From Streptomyces jumonjinensis (GTDB lineage Bacteria > Actinomycetota > Actinomycetes > Streptomycetales > Streptomycetaceae): a stretch of DNA of 64,000 bases. Both the position numbers and the translations under genes were made by a program. The notes under the pieces were generated by a model, which saw only the letters and a list, made by a program, of their open reading frames with translations, did no database searches and was not told the DNA's origin. This document shows, in pieces, positions 53,111-61,697 of the stretch (its first letter is position 1; every line of letters begins with the position of its first letter). The stretch spans positions 133,816-197,815 of the forward strand of contig NZ_VCLA01000156.1 of assembly GCF_009600885.1 (NCBI RefSeq). Direction: 5' to 3'.

Positions 53111-53158
53111 ACGGACTGACGGGCTCATGGACTGACGGGCTCGTGAACTGACGCGCTG
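53111..53158. repeat. 16-bp tandem repeat before the permease gene
   Basis: Three units of the type ACGGACTGACGGGCTC, followed by diverged copies up to ~53215. They fill most of the 209-bp spacer between the deaminase stop and the permease start. Confidence 0.75.
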
Positions 53159-53296
53159 ACAGGTTCGCGGGCCGGCCTGCTCGCGGACTGAAGGGCTCAC
53201 CGGCCGGCCTGCTCGCGTACTCATGGGCCGGGCCTCGCACCGCCTTCTCTGACATCCATGTCCTCATCGCACGGGCAACCCATCGGAGGAACCGTC

Positions 53297-54736
53297 GTGG
53301 CGACAGACCCCAGGCCCGGCCCCGACACGGGCGTCGACACCGGACCCGACACCGACACCGGCCCTGGACCCGGTGAACGGACCGGCGCCGGCGCGGGCGA
53401 TCCGGCCGGACACCGGCACCCCGTCGATCAGAGCCTCCCGCCCGTCAGACTCCTCGCAGGCGGGTTCCAGCATGTGGCCGCGATGTACGCGGGGGTGGTG
53501 GCCCCGCCCATGATCGTGGGGCCCGCCGTGGGCCTGAGCGCGCGGGACACCGCCTTTCTGATGGGGGCGAGCCTGTTCACCGCGGGCATCGCCACCCTGC
53601 TCCAGACGCTCGGCCTCTGGAAGATCGGCGCCCGGCTCCCCTTCGTCAACGGCGTCTCGTTCGCGGGCGTCACCCCCATGGTCGCCATCGGCAGGGACCG
53701 GGGCGCGGACGGGATCGCCGTCATCTTCGGCGCGATCATCGTCGCCGGTCTGCTGGGCCTGCTGCTCACCCCCTGGTTCTCGAAGCTCATACGCTTCTTC
53801 CCGCCCGTCGTCACGGGCACCGTGATCACCCTGATCGGTCTCTCGCTCCTGCCGGTCGCCTTCGGCTGGTCCCAGGGCGGCGACCCGGCCGCCGCCGGGT
53901 ACGGCTCGATGAAGAACATCGGCATGGCCGCGCTCACCTTCGTGATCGTGCTCGCCCTGCGCGGGCTGCTGAGCGGCTTTCCACGGCAGATCGCCGTACT
54001 GCTCGGTCTCATCGCCGGCACGGTCATCGCGCTGCCGCTGGGCATGGCCGACCTCGACGCCGTCCGGGACGCGGACGCGATCGGAATCCCGACCCCGTTC
54101 CACTTCGGCGCACCGCAGTTCGAGACGGCCGCGATCGTCTCGATGTGCGTGGTGATGCTGGTCTGCATGACGGAGTCCACCGCCGACATGCTGGCCCTCG
54201 GAAAGATCGTGGACCGGCCCGCGGACCGGCGGACCATCGAAAGCGGACTGCGCGCCGACACCCTGGGCAGCGCCCTGAGCCCGCTGTTCAACGGATTCAT
54301 GTGCAGCGCCTTCGCACAGAACGTCGGCCTGGTGGCGATGACGGGGGTCCGCAGCCGGTTCGTCGTCGCCGCGGGCGGCGGGATCCTGATGCTGCTGGGC
54401 CTCTTCCCGGTGGCGGCTTCGGTGATCGCGCTCGTACCGCTGCCGGTGCTCGGGGGCGCGGGCATCGTGCTCTTCGGCACGGTCGCCGCCAGCGGCGTCC
54501 AGACGCTGGCGACGGCGGCGCTGGAGAAGGGCGAGAACGGTCTGATCGTCGCCGCCTCGGTCGGCATAGGGCTGATACCGATCGCGGCGCCGCACTTCTA
54601 CCAGGACTTCCCGAAGGACACGCTGGTCGTGCTGGACTCCGGCATCTCGACCGGATGCGTCGTGGCGATCGTGCTCAATCTCGCCTTCAACCATCTGAGG
54701 CGGGGGAACGATTCACCGGAGGTGACGAGGGCCTGA
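53297..54736 (+). CDS. NCS2 uracil/xanthine/urate permease
   Basis: A 479-residue nucleobase:cation symporter-2 protein with about 14 membrane segments from residue ~60. Characteristic pieces: LAGGFQHVAAMYAGVVAPPMIVG, LPFVNGVSFAGVTPMVAIG, FETAAIVSMCVVMLVCMTESTADMLA (the NCS2 signature region) and NGFMCSAFAQNVGLVAMTGV. The N-terminus is a Gly/Asp/Thr/Pro repeat. I prefer GTG at 53297, which has GGAGGA upstream, to the ATG at 53258. Coupling to the purine operon suggests urate or xanthine uptake. Confidence 0.92.
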   Translation: MATDPRPGPDTGVDTGPDTDTGPGPGERTGAGAGDPAGHRHPVDQSLPPVRLLAGGFQHVAAMYAGVVAPPMIVGPAVGLSARDTAFLMGASLFTAGIATLLQTLGLWKIGARLPFVNGVSFAGVTPMVAIGRDRGADGIAVIFGAIIVAGLLGLLLTPWFSKLIRFFPPVVTGTVITLIGLSLLPVAFGWSQGGDPAAAGYGSMKNIGMAALTFVIVLALRGLLSGFPRQIAVLLGLIAGTVIALPLGMADLDAVRDADAIGIPTPFHFGAPQFETAAIVSMCVVMLVCMTESTADMLALGKIVDRPADRRTIESGLRADTLGSALSPLFNGFMCSAFAQNVGLVAMTGVRSRFVVAAGGGILMLLGLFPVAASVIALVPLPVLGGAGIVLFGTVAASGVQTLATAALEKGENGLIVAASVGIGLIPIAAPHFYQDFPKDTLVVLDSGISTGCVVAIVLNLAFNHLRRGNDSPEVTRA

Positions 54737-54908
54737 CGGTCCGACGGCGCACGCGGCAGGGCGTGACCGAGGCCCGTGTTCGCCAGCCGGAGCCGCGTAC
54801 GCCGAACAGCCCCGCAGAGCAGGTGAATCGGGCTGCCCCTCCGGGGCGAGTCCCCAGCGCCCGGCGGACGGCCGGGCGTTGTCAGACCCTCATGTCATGC
54901 TGCGGAGC

Positions 54909-57050
54909 ATGGATCTTGAGCAGCTTTTCGCCGGCCTGGACAGCGTGCGATGGGGCGACGTCGACCATGCCTACGGCGAGGCGGACGATCTGCCCGGCAT
55001 CATGCGCGCGCTCGCCGGAGACGAGCAGCAGGCGCGTGACGCGCTCGACGAGCTGTGGAGCAGCATCCTCCACCAGGGCACGGTGTACGCCGCGACCGCG
55101 GAGGCCGTGCCATTCCTCGCGCGGCTCGTCGCGGCGGGCGTGCACCCCGTCGAACTGCTGGTCCTCCTCGGCGGCATAGCGGAGAGCGAGGACGCGTACG
55201 GACTGCCCGAGCCCGGAGCGTGCCGCGCCGCCGTCGTGGACCAGCTGCCGCTGATACTGCCGCTGTTCGAGTCCGGGGACCCGGAGGTGCGCAGGGCCGC
55301 CGTCTGGGCGGCCGGGCGGGCCGGCTCCGTCTCCGTGCTGCCCGCGCTGCGCCGGGGCTGGCGGCGCGCGGAAGAGGCGCCCGGGGTGAGGGCGGAGCTG
55401 CTCGCCGCCCTCGCCCATCTCGACCCCGAGGGCACGGCGGCGACGGCGACGGCGGCCGTCTCGGCCGACGCGCCCGACCGGCTGCGCATGGTCGCGCTGC
55501 TGGTCTGCGTCGATCTGGGGCTGCCGTGGACGCCCGCGCACCAGGACGCGATGGTGTCGCTGCTGCCCGCCGGACCGCATGTCGTGGACCGCTTCGACCT
55601 CCAGCGCAATGAGCCGCTGCACTACACGGTGCACAGGCTGCTGCTGCGGGACACAGACCGGGACCGTTCGGCCGCCTACGACCTGATCGAGGCAGCGCTC
55701 CGGCTGCCCGGCGCCGAGGCGCGGGGCGAGGCCCTCTGGGCGGCCGAGCACGCCTGTCTGATCTCCCGCAGCGCCCCGGGGCGGCTGGCGGGCGCGCTGC
55801 TCTCCCTGCTGGCCGACCCGTCGTTCACGGATACCGCGTCGCTGCTGCCGGTCCTCGGCAAGCTCGGAGACCAGGCTGCCGGGGCGGCTCCCGCCCTGGC
55901 AGCGCTCGCCGCGATGGACGGCGAGCCGGCCGACCGGGCGCTCGAAGTGCTCGTCAGGGTCGCCCCTGAGCAGGCCGGTCCGCTGCTCGCCCGCGATCTG
56001 GGCCGGCGGGAGCGCACCATGCGCGCGGTGACCGGGCTCTCCGGGCTGCGTCCCGCACTGCCGCTGCCCTACGGCCCGGAGCTGGTCAACGCGATCCGCA
56101 TCCGCTTGACCGAGATAGCCGGTTCCGACGAGCCCCGGGGCGGTGACGCGGCGGAGCTGGCCGTGCTGCTGCTCGGCTGGGGCCGCCAGGCGGCGGCAGC
56201 CCTGCCCGAAGTGACCGCTGTGTTCCAGCGGCACCCGGCCCGGGTCGCCCGTGCGCTCGCCGCGGTCTGCCCACCCGAGCACCGCGATGAGACGGCGGAT
56301 CTGCTGCGCCGGGCCGCCGAGTCGGGTGACCCGGACGACCGGTACGAGGCGGCGGACGCGCTGCGCGCGCTCACCGGCGAGACCGGACCGCTGGTGAGCG
56401 TGCTCAAGGAGGTGCTGGCGGAGGGGGCCCGGCAGGAGCTGCCGCGAACGGCGGGGGAGCTCGGCTCCGATGGGCTGGTGCTCGTCCCCCATCTGCGGGC
56501 CGCGCTGACGCCGCAGGGGGACGGGCCGCGCAGCAACCCCGCGATGAACGCCGATGTGCAGACGGCGCTGGCGCTGTGGCGGCTGACGGGCGATGCGGCG
56601 GAGGCGGTGGCGGTGCTCGGGGGAGTGCTGGCGGAGGCGGCGGACGGGATGTGGACCCGCTGGCCCGTGGCCAACGCGGCCAGGGCGGCGGCCTGTATCG
56701 GCGCCGCCGGGGCGGCGCTGGCCCCGGCCCTCGGGCCGCTGCTCGACGACCCCGTCCAGGCCCCCGGCGCGGTGATCGCCCTGCGTTCCCTGGGACATGG
56801 TCTCGACGACGCCCGCGCGGCGGATCTGCTGCTCTCCTCCGCCGAGCGGAACGCGGAGTGGGCCACGGCCCTCGACGCCCTGGGCGCCCTGGGGCCGGGG
56901 GTGCTGACGCCGGAGGTGAGGGCCCGTCTGACCGCCCTCGCCGAGGGCGATCTGCGGGTGGTGGACTCGGGGCTGGAGCCGGAGATAGTCCCCCAGGACG
57001 AGCGGCTGCGCATACGGGCCCGGGAGCTGCTGGCGGCTGCCAAGGACTGA
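54909..57050 (+). CDS. HEAT-repeat protein of unknown role
   Basis: A ~713-residue protein made mostly of alpha-helical pairs of HEAT/armadillo type (for example SGDPEVRRAAVWAAGRAG, TAEAVPFLARLVAAG, GAVIALRSLGH). Such solenoids bind proteins. No signal peptide or membrane segment is visible. The N-terminus DLEQLFAGLDSVRWGDVDHAYG resembles the start of actinomycete HEAT proteins. ATG at 54897 or 54909 is possible. No operon partners; 172 bp after the permease. Confidence 0.75.
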   Translation: MDLEQLFAGLDSVRWGDVDHAYGEADDLPGIMRALAGDEQQARDALDELWSSILHQGTVYAATAEAVPFLARLVAAGVHPVELLVLLGGIAESEDAYGLPEPGACRAAVVDQLPLILPLFESGDPEVRRAAVWAAGRAGSVSVLPALRRGWRRAEEAPGVRAELLAALAHLDPEGTAATATAAVSADAPDRLRMVALLVCVDLGLPWTPAHQDAMVSLLPAGPHVVDRFDLQRNEPLHYTVHRLLLRDTDRDRSAAYDLIEAALRLPGAEARGEALWAAEHACLISRSAPGRLAGALLSLLADPSFTDTASLLPVLGKLGDQAAGAAPALAALAAMDGEPADRALEVLVRVAPEQAGPLLARDLGRRERTMRAVTGLSGLRPALPLPYGPELVNAIRIRLTEIAGSDEPRGGDAAELAVLLLGWGRQAAAALPEVTAVFQRHPARVARALAAVCPPEHRDETADLLRRAAESGDPDDRYEAADALRALTGETGPLVSVLKEVLAEGARQELPRTAGELGSDGLVLVPHLRAALTPQGDGPRSNPAMNADVQTALALWRLTGDAAEAVAVLGGVLAEAADGMWTRWPVANAARAAACIGAAGAALAPALGPLLDDPVQAPGAVIALRSLGHGLDDARAADLLLSSAERNAEWATALDALGALGPGVLTPEVRARLTALAEGDLRVVDSGLEPEIVPQDERLRIRARELLAAAKD

Positions 57051-57209
57051 GCCTGCCGGAGGACGGGTCCTGAGCCGGAGGCGCGTCCGGCCGCCGGGAC
57101 GCCGCCGAGGGCTGCGTCGGCGGACGGCCCCGAGCCCGGGGGACCGTCGGGCCGCCGTTCAACGCTCGGGGGCGCCGCCAAGGGCTGAGCCCGGGGGATC
57201 GGCTGCCGT

Positions 57210-57872
57210 TCAGCCGCCAGGGCGCCAGTCCGGCCGCCGGCCGTTGACCCCCACCACACGGTCGAGCAGCGACGCCCCGTCGGGGACCGGGACCACGGGG
57301 CCGAAGATCCCCTCCCGGGCGGCATCGGCCCCGTCGTCCCCGGTCGGCCGCATCAGTTCGTAGGACACCCGCAGACTCGCCTCATCGGGTGCGTAGGGCT
57401 GACCGGTGGCGCGGGCCAGGTCCCAGCCGTGGACGGTCAGCTCGTTCATCGCGATCCGGCCCGCGATCGCCGAGGGCAGGTCGACGCCTCCGGCCCGGGT
57501 CTCCCCGTCCCAGGCGCCGGGCCGCGCCCAGGCCGCGACCAGCTCTTCGAGCCGCCGGGGGAGCAGCTCCCGCCAGTCGTCCGGCAGCACCAGCGGGACG
57601 GCTCGGGGGTCGGTGTCGGTCGTCGGGCCGAGGTCCTTGCGCGCGGTGTCCCGGAAGGCGGCGACCAGCCCGACCAGATGGGCCAGCAGTTCCCGTACGG
57701 AGTAGTCGGAGCAGGGCGTCGGGTCCCCGAGCCGCTCGTCGCCGACGCCGCCGAGCAGCAGAGCGACACCGTCGGCGGCGGCCCGGAGATCGGGGTGGCC
57801 CGAAGCGCCCTGGCTCTCCGCTCCGCCCGGGGCGGTGGCGTCCGGTGCGGGGGTCTGAGAAGTGGGGTCCAT
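57210..57872 (-). CDS. DinB-like / TIGR03086-type metal-binding protein
   Basis: A 220-residue protein of the mycothiol maleylpyruvate isomerase-like, DinB-related family. It has PTPCSDYSVRELLAHLVGLVAAFRDTA near residue 50 and MNELTVHGWDLARATGQPYAPDE near 140; the His residues in both segments are the expected metal ligands. Many family members act in mycothiol-dependent reactions; this one's substrate is not known. The ATG at 57872 (MDPTSQTPAP) is chosen. Confidence 0.82.
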   Translation of the reverse strand: MDPTSQTPAPDATAPGGAESQGASGHPDLRAAADGVALLLGGVGDERLGDPTPCSDYSVRELLAHLVGLVAAFRDTARKDLGPTTDTDPRAVPLVLPDDWRELLPRRLEELVAAWARPGAWDGETRAGGVDLPSAIAGRIAMNELTVHGWDLARATGQPYAPDEASLRVSYELMRPTGDDGADAAREGIFGPVVPVPDGASLLDRVVGVNGRRPDWRPGG

Positions 57873-58017
57873 ACTCCGTAGACGGTACCGGGGCCGGGAT
57901 CTCATCGCGAGGGAAGCGACCCCTGCCCGAGAGGGAAGACCGGTGGCGGTGGCCGCGCCCCGCGCCCTCGCGGCTCGTACCGGCCCCCGGAATCCCCCCC
58001 GCCGGGCTCACGTCATC

Positions 58018-58506
58018 TCATTCCACTTCCTTCAGACGGCCGGTCGCCACATCGAAAATGAATCCACGAATCGATTTCGTGTAAGGAATGGAAGGGGCGA
58101 CTTCGATGCGGCGAATCGACTGGCGTACATCGTCCTCAAGGCGGGAGAATGCCTCCGGGGCCCAGCTGGGGCGAATGCCGGTCTCTTCTTCGATCTGACG
58201 TTTGAATTCATCGTCGGTGAAGGTGAGCATGCCGCAGTCCGTGTGATGGATCAGCATGATCTTCCGGGTGCCCAGCAGACGCTGGCTGATGGTCAGCGAG
58301 CGGATCGTGTCCTCGCTGACCACGCCGCCCGCGTTCCGGAGGACATGGGCGTCGCCCTCGCACAGCCCGAGCATCGCATAGACGTTCATGCGGGCGTCCA
58401 TGCAGGTGACGATCGCAAGTCGCCGGTGCGGCGCGAGCGGGAGCGGTCCCGAGAAGGTCGCCGCGTACACCTCGTTGTTGGACACGTATTCATCGGTCGT
58501 GGACAT
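58018..58506 (-). CDS. beta-carbonic anhydrase
   Basis: A 162-residue cytosolic zinc enzyme that interconverts CO2 and bicarbonate. The zinc ligands are seen in VTCMDARMN (Cys and Asp-Arg dyad) and IHHTDCGML (His and Cys). RNAGGVVSEDTIRSL follows the usual order. It is the short type common in actinobacteria. The ATG at 58506 has GAGAGGC upstream. Confidence 0.92.
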   Translation of the reverse strand: MSTTDEYVSNNEVYAATFSGPLPLAPHRRLAIVTCMDARMNVYAMLGLCEGDAHVLRNAGGVVSEDTIRSLTISQRLLGTRKIMLIHHTDCGMLTFTDDEFKRQIEEETGIRPSWAPEAFSRLEDDVRQSIRRIEVAPSIPYTKSIRGFIFDVATGRLKEVE

Positions 58507-58752
58507 GATCGCCTCTCTGTTCGGAAGCGGCCGAAGGCTGTTATGCGCCGCTCCTCGCAAAGTAACGAGCGGGAATTCGAACAGGAATGGGCCTGACCGG
58601 TATGCGCCAGAGCATGGCCGGAGCCCATGCCCCCCGCCGCTCGGACGACGACCGAGGTGCGGTCACGGCCCGCCTCTGTTCCGATGGAGCCCTGTCGCGG
58701 AAGAACGGACCCCGGCCCGGCGCCGGGGCGAGCCCATCCACCGGAGGCCCCG

Positions 58753-60282
58753 ATGACCACGGCCGCCCCCGACCGGGCCCCCGACGAGCCCACGGGCGAG
58801 AGGCGCTTCACCTTCCCCAGCGCGCTGACCGTGCTGGTCATCGTCACCATCGCCGTCTGGGCGCTGACCTTCCTCATCCCGCCGGGCGTATACGACCGCG
58901 ACGCCTCCGGCGCACCCATCGAGGGCACCTACCACCGGGTCGACAGCGGACAGAGCCTCACCGACCGCCTCAACGATCTCTTTCTCTCCCCGGTCAACGG
59001 GCTGTACGGCATCCAGGACCAGCGGTCCGGACTGGTCGGCCCTGATCTGGTCGGCGAGCTGTACGGAAGCGCGGGGGTCTTCCTCTTCGTGCTCGCCATC
59101 GGCGCCTTCATCACGGTCGTCTTCGCCACCGGGGCCCTGGACCGGGGCATCGCCCGGCTCGCCCACCGGCTGCGCCACCGGGGCGCACTGCTGATCGCCG
59201 GGGTGATGACGGTCTTCTCCGTGCTCGGCACGGTCGAGGGCTTCGCCGAGGAGACCCTCGGCTTCTACGGGCTGATCGTGCCGCTGATGCTCGCCCTCGG
59301 CTACGACCGCATGACAGCGACCGGCGCGATCATCCTCGGCGCGGGCATCGGGGTCCTCTGCTCCACCGTCAACCCGTTCGCCACCGGCGTCGCCTCATCC
59401 GCCGCGGACATCTCGCTCGGCGACGGCATCGCGCTGAGGTCGGTGATGTGGGTGGTGCTGACCGCCGTCACCATCGCCTATGTCACCCGCTACGCGCGGC
59501 GCGTGAGGGAGCGACCGGACCGCTCCCTCTCCGGCTTCCTCCCCGGCGACCGCGATCACACGGCGATCAGCGACGACATGGTCCCACCCGATCTGACCGG
59601 CCTCCATAAGACGGTGCTGATCGTCGTCACCCTGGTCTTCGCATTCATGATCTTCTCGGTCGTCCCCTGGGCCGGTGCTCTGACGGGCGACGCGGACGCC
59701 ACGCCGTACGGCTTCGAACTCGGCTGGTCCTTCCCGCAGCTGGCGGCGATGTTCCTGGTCGCGGCGGTCCTGGTGGGCCTGGTCGCCCGTTTCGGCGAGC
59801 CACGGCTCAGCGCGACCGTGGTCCGGGGCGCGGCCGACTTCATCTCCCCGGCCCTGGTGATCGTGCTGGCTCGGGGCGTCACCGTGATCATGAATAACTC
59901 CCAGGTCACGGACACCGTTCTGCACTCCATCGAGGGGGTCGTGCGGGGCACCTCCTCGGGCCTCTTCGCCGTCATCGTCTTTCTCGTCAACCTCCCTCTG
60001 GCCTTTCTGATCCCCTCCACCTCGGGGCACGCCACGCTGGCGATGCCGATCCTCGCCCCGCTCGCGGACTTCGCGGGCGTCTCCCGCGCGGTGGCGGTGA
60101 CCGCGTGGCAGTCGGCGAGCGGCCTGATGAATCTCTGGGTCCCCACCACGGCGGTCACCATCGGCGGGGTGGCGCTGGCGAAGGTGGGCTACGACAGATA
60201 TCTCCGGTTCGTCTGGCCGCTGCTGGTGATTCTCGCGGTGCTCATCTGCGGGTTTCTGGTGACAGGCGCGGTACTGACCTGA
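58753..60282 (+). CDS. YfcC/DcuC-type membrane transporter
   Basis: A 509-residue inner-membrane protein with about 12 hydrophobic segments, of the YfcC (C4-dicarboxylate/arginine-ornithine-type anaerobic carrier) superfamily. Family pieces include FTFPSALTVLVIVTIAVWALTFLIPPG at the start, GTVEGFAEETLGFYGLIVPL, NPFATGVASSAA, VIMNNSQVTDTVLHS and LIPSTSGHATLAMPILAPLADF. The substrate is unknown. The ATG at 58753 has a good GGAGG. It lies 246 bp after the divergent carbonic anhydrase start. Confidence 0.85.
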   Translation: MTTAAPDRAPDEPTGERRFTFPSALTVLVIVTIAVWALTFLIPPGVYDRDASGAPIEGTYHRVDSGQSLTDRLNDLFLSPVNGLYGIQDQRSGLVGPDLVGELYGSAGVFLFVLAIGAFITVVFATGALDRGIARLAHRLRHRGALLIAGVMTVFSVLGTVEGFAEETLGFYGLIVPLMLALGYDRMTATGAIILGAGIGVLCSTVNPFATGVASSAADISLGDGIALRSVMWVVLTAVTIAYVTRYARRVRERPDRSLSGFLPGDRDHTAISDDMVPPDLTGLHKTVLIVVTLVFAFMIFSVVPWAGALTGDADATPYGFELGWSFPQLAAMFLVAAVLVGLVARFGEPRLSATVVRGAADFISPALVIVLARGVTVIMNNSQVTDTVLHSIEGVVRGTSSGLFAVIVFLVNLPLAFLIPSTSGHATLAMPILAPLADFAGVSRAVAVTAWQSASGLMNLWVPTTAVTIGGVALAKVGYDRYLRFVWPLLVILAVLICGFLVTGAVLT

Positions 60283-60302
60283 GCCGCGGCGCCCCCCGGG
60301 CC

Positions 60303-60340
60303 GCGTCTTCGAAGCAGCGCCGTCCGCCGGACGGGGGAGT
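60303..60340. mobile_element. truncated left end of a MITE-like element
   Basis: Bases 60303-60338 resemble the left end of the element at 61378 (GTCTTC, AAG, AGCG, CGTCCGCC, GGGGG in the same order and spacing, with few differences). No right end is visible, so it is a fragment. It lies just after the transporter stop and before the lipoprotein gene. Confidence 0.6.
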
Positions 60341-60430
60341 GAGGCAATCCGCGGTGAGGTCTTGTCTGCCGGGCGAGGACTGTGCCATATAGGTCTGGAC
60401 CATTCTCGTCCGCTTGCGGAGGTCCCACCC

Positions 60431-61381
60431 GTGCAACGTCCCCCCACACTCATCGCGTTCCTCTGTCTGAGCGCGCTCGTCGTCACCGGCTGCGGAGGTG
60501 ACGACAAGGACTCCAAGGCCCCCACGACCCCGTCCGGCGTCACCGTGCAGGCGGGCAGCGCCACTTCCGTCCACGTCATGTGGGAGCAGGCGTCCGACGA
60601 CAAGGCCGTGACCGGTTACGAGGTGTTCCAGAAGGACGCCAAGGTCAAGACCGTGCCCGCGGCCAAGACCATGGTCGACGTCAACGGGCTGAAGCCCGAG
60701 ACCGCGTACAGCTTCACCGTCCGGGCCCGTGACGCCGCGGGCAATCTGTCCAAGCCCAGCGCGGCGATATCCGTCACCACCCCCGCCCCCACCCCCGAGG
60801 ACGCCAAGGCCCCCACCCGGCCCACGGGGCTGCGGGGCGAGCTGGACGGAAAGCGGGCCGTCAGCCTGCGCTGGCGGCCCGCCGCCGACAACACCGCGGT
60901 GACCTCGTACGACATCTACCAGGAGGACTCCCGTATCCACAGTGTGTCCGGCACCGAGACCAGCGCCCGGGTCACCGGTCTGCGGCCCGGCACGGTCTAT
61001 ACCTTCACGATCCGGGCCCGTGACGCGGCCGAGAACTCCTCGCCCGACAGCAACGCCGTGGATCTGACCACCGCCGCCGCGCCCGGCGAGGGCCCGAACA
61101 CCGCCCCCACCGATCTGAAGGCCGCTGTCCGCAAGGGCAGCGTCGAACTGAGCTGGCTCCCCCCGGAGGCCGACGGCCCCATCGAGTCGCATGAGCTGTA
61201 TCTCGACGGCAAGCCCGCCACGACCATCGTCTGGGGCGCGATGCCGACCGGGAAGAGGGCGACGTACACGATGACCGTCACCGATCCGCCCGGCACCCGC
61301 TACAGCGTCAAACTGCGGGCCAAGCTCCCGGACGGCAAATGGGGCGACTTCTCCGCCCAGCGCACGGTCGTTCTCCGCTAG
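60431..61381 (+). CDS. fibronectin type III lipoprotein
   Basis: A 316-residue secreted lipoprotein: signal peptide with lipobox VVTGC (Cys21) and an Asp/Lys-rich linker. Three fibronectin type III domains follow at ~32-120, ~130-220 and ~232-316 (LKPETAYSFTVRARDAAGN, LRPGTVYTFTIRARDAAENSS). Such domains are spacers or ligand binders in cell-wall and glycan-active proteins; there is no catalytic domain. GTG at 60431 has GGAGG. Its TAG stop lies inside the terminal repeat of a MITE-like element, so the original C-terminus may have been cut off. Confidence 0.87.
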   Translation: MQRPPTLIAFLCLSALVVTGCGGDDKDSKAPTTPSGVTVQAGSATSVHVMWEQASDDKAVTGYEVFQKDAKVKTVPAAKTMVDVNGLKPETAYSFTVRARDAAGNLSKPSAAISVTTPAPTPEDAKAPTRPTGLRGELDGKRAVSLRWRPAADNTAVTSYDIYQEDSRIHSVSGTETSARVTGLRPGTVYTFTIRARDAAENSSPDSNAVDLTTAAAPGEGPNTAPTDLKAAVRKGSVELSWLPPEADGPIESHELYLDGKPATTIVWGAMPTGKRATYTMTVTDPPGTRYSVKLRAKLPDGKWGDFSAQRTVVLR

Positions 61382-61648
61382 GGAGTGTCTTCAAAGTAGC
61401 GTCGTCCGCCCGGATGGGGGTCCCCCCGGGCGAAGCCCAGGGGGAGGGTCTGGCGGGGTCTGGTGCGTGCGATCGCAAGGCGGAGGAAGGAGCCACTGCG
61501 GTGGGGGCACCTCCCGTGCCGCTAGGCACAGGGGGCCATTGGCGACTGACGCCAACGCTGGGGGTCCCTCCCGTGCCCGCAGGGCTACGGGGGAGAGCGT
61601 GCGTGCCAGGGCACGGCAGACAGACGGGACTTTGAAGACACGACCTAG
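61378..61648. mobile_element. MITE-like element with ~20-bp terminal inverted repeats
   Basis: The left end reads CTAGG, two bases, then GTGTCTTCAAAGT (61378-61397). The right end (61629-61648) is its complement except for the two intervening bases: a perfect 13-bp inner match and 5-bp outer match. The 271-bp interior has no gene; it holds GC-rich hairpin-like segments with repeated GGGGGTCC and CCCGTGCC pieces. It has no transposase, so mobility would need one in trans. No clear target duplication. Confidence 0.75.
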
Positions 61649-61697
61649 GGCACGTCGTCACAGGCCCCGCCCGCAGGTCGGGGCCTGTGACGGAGGC

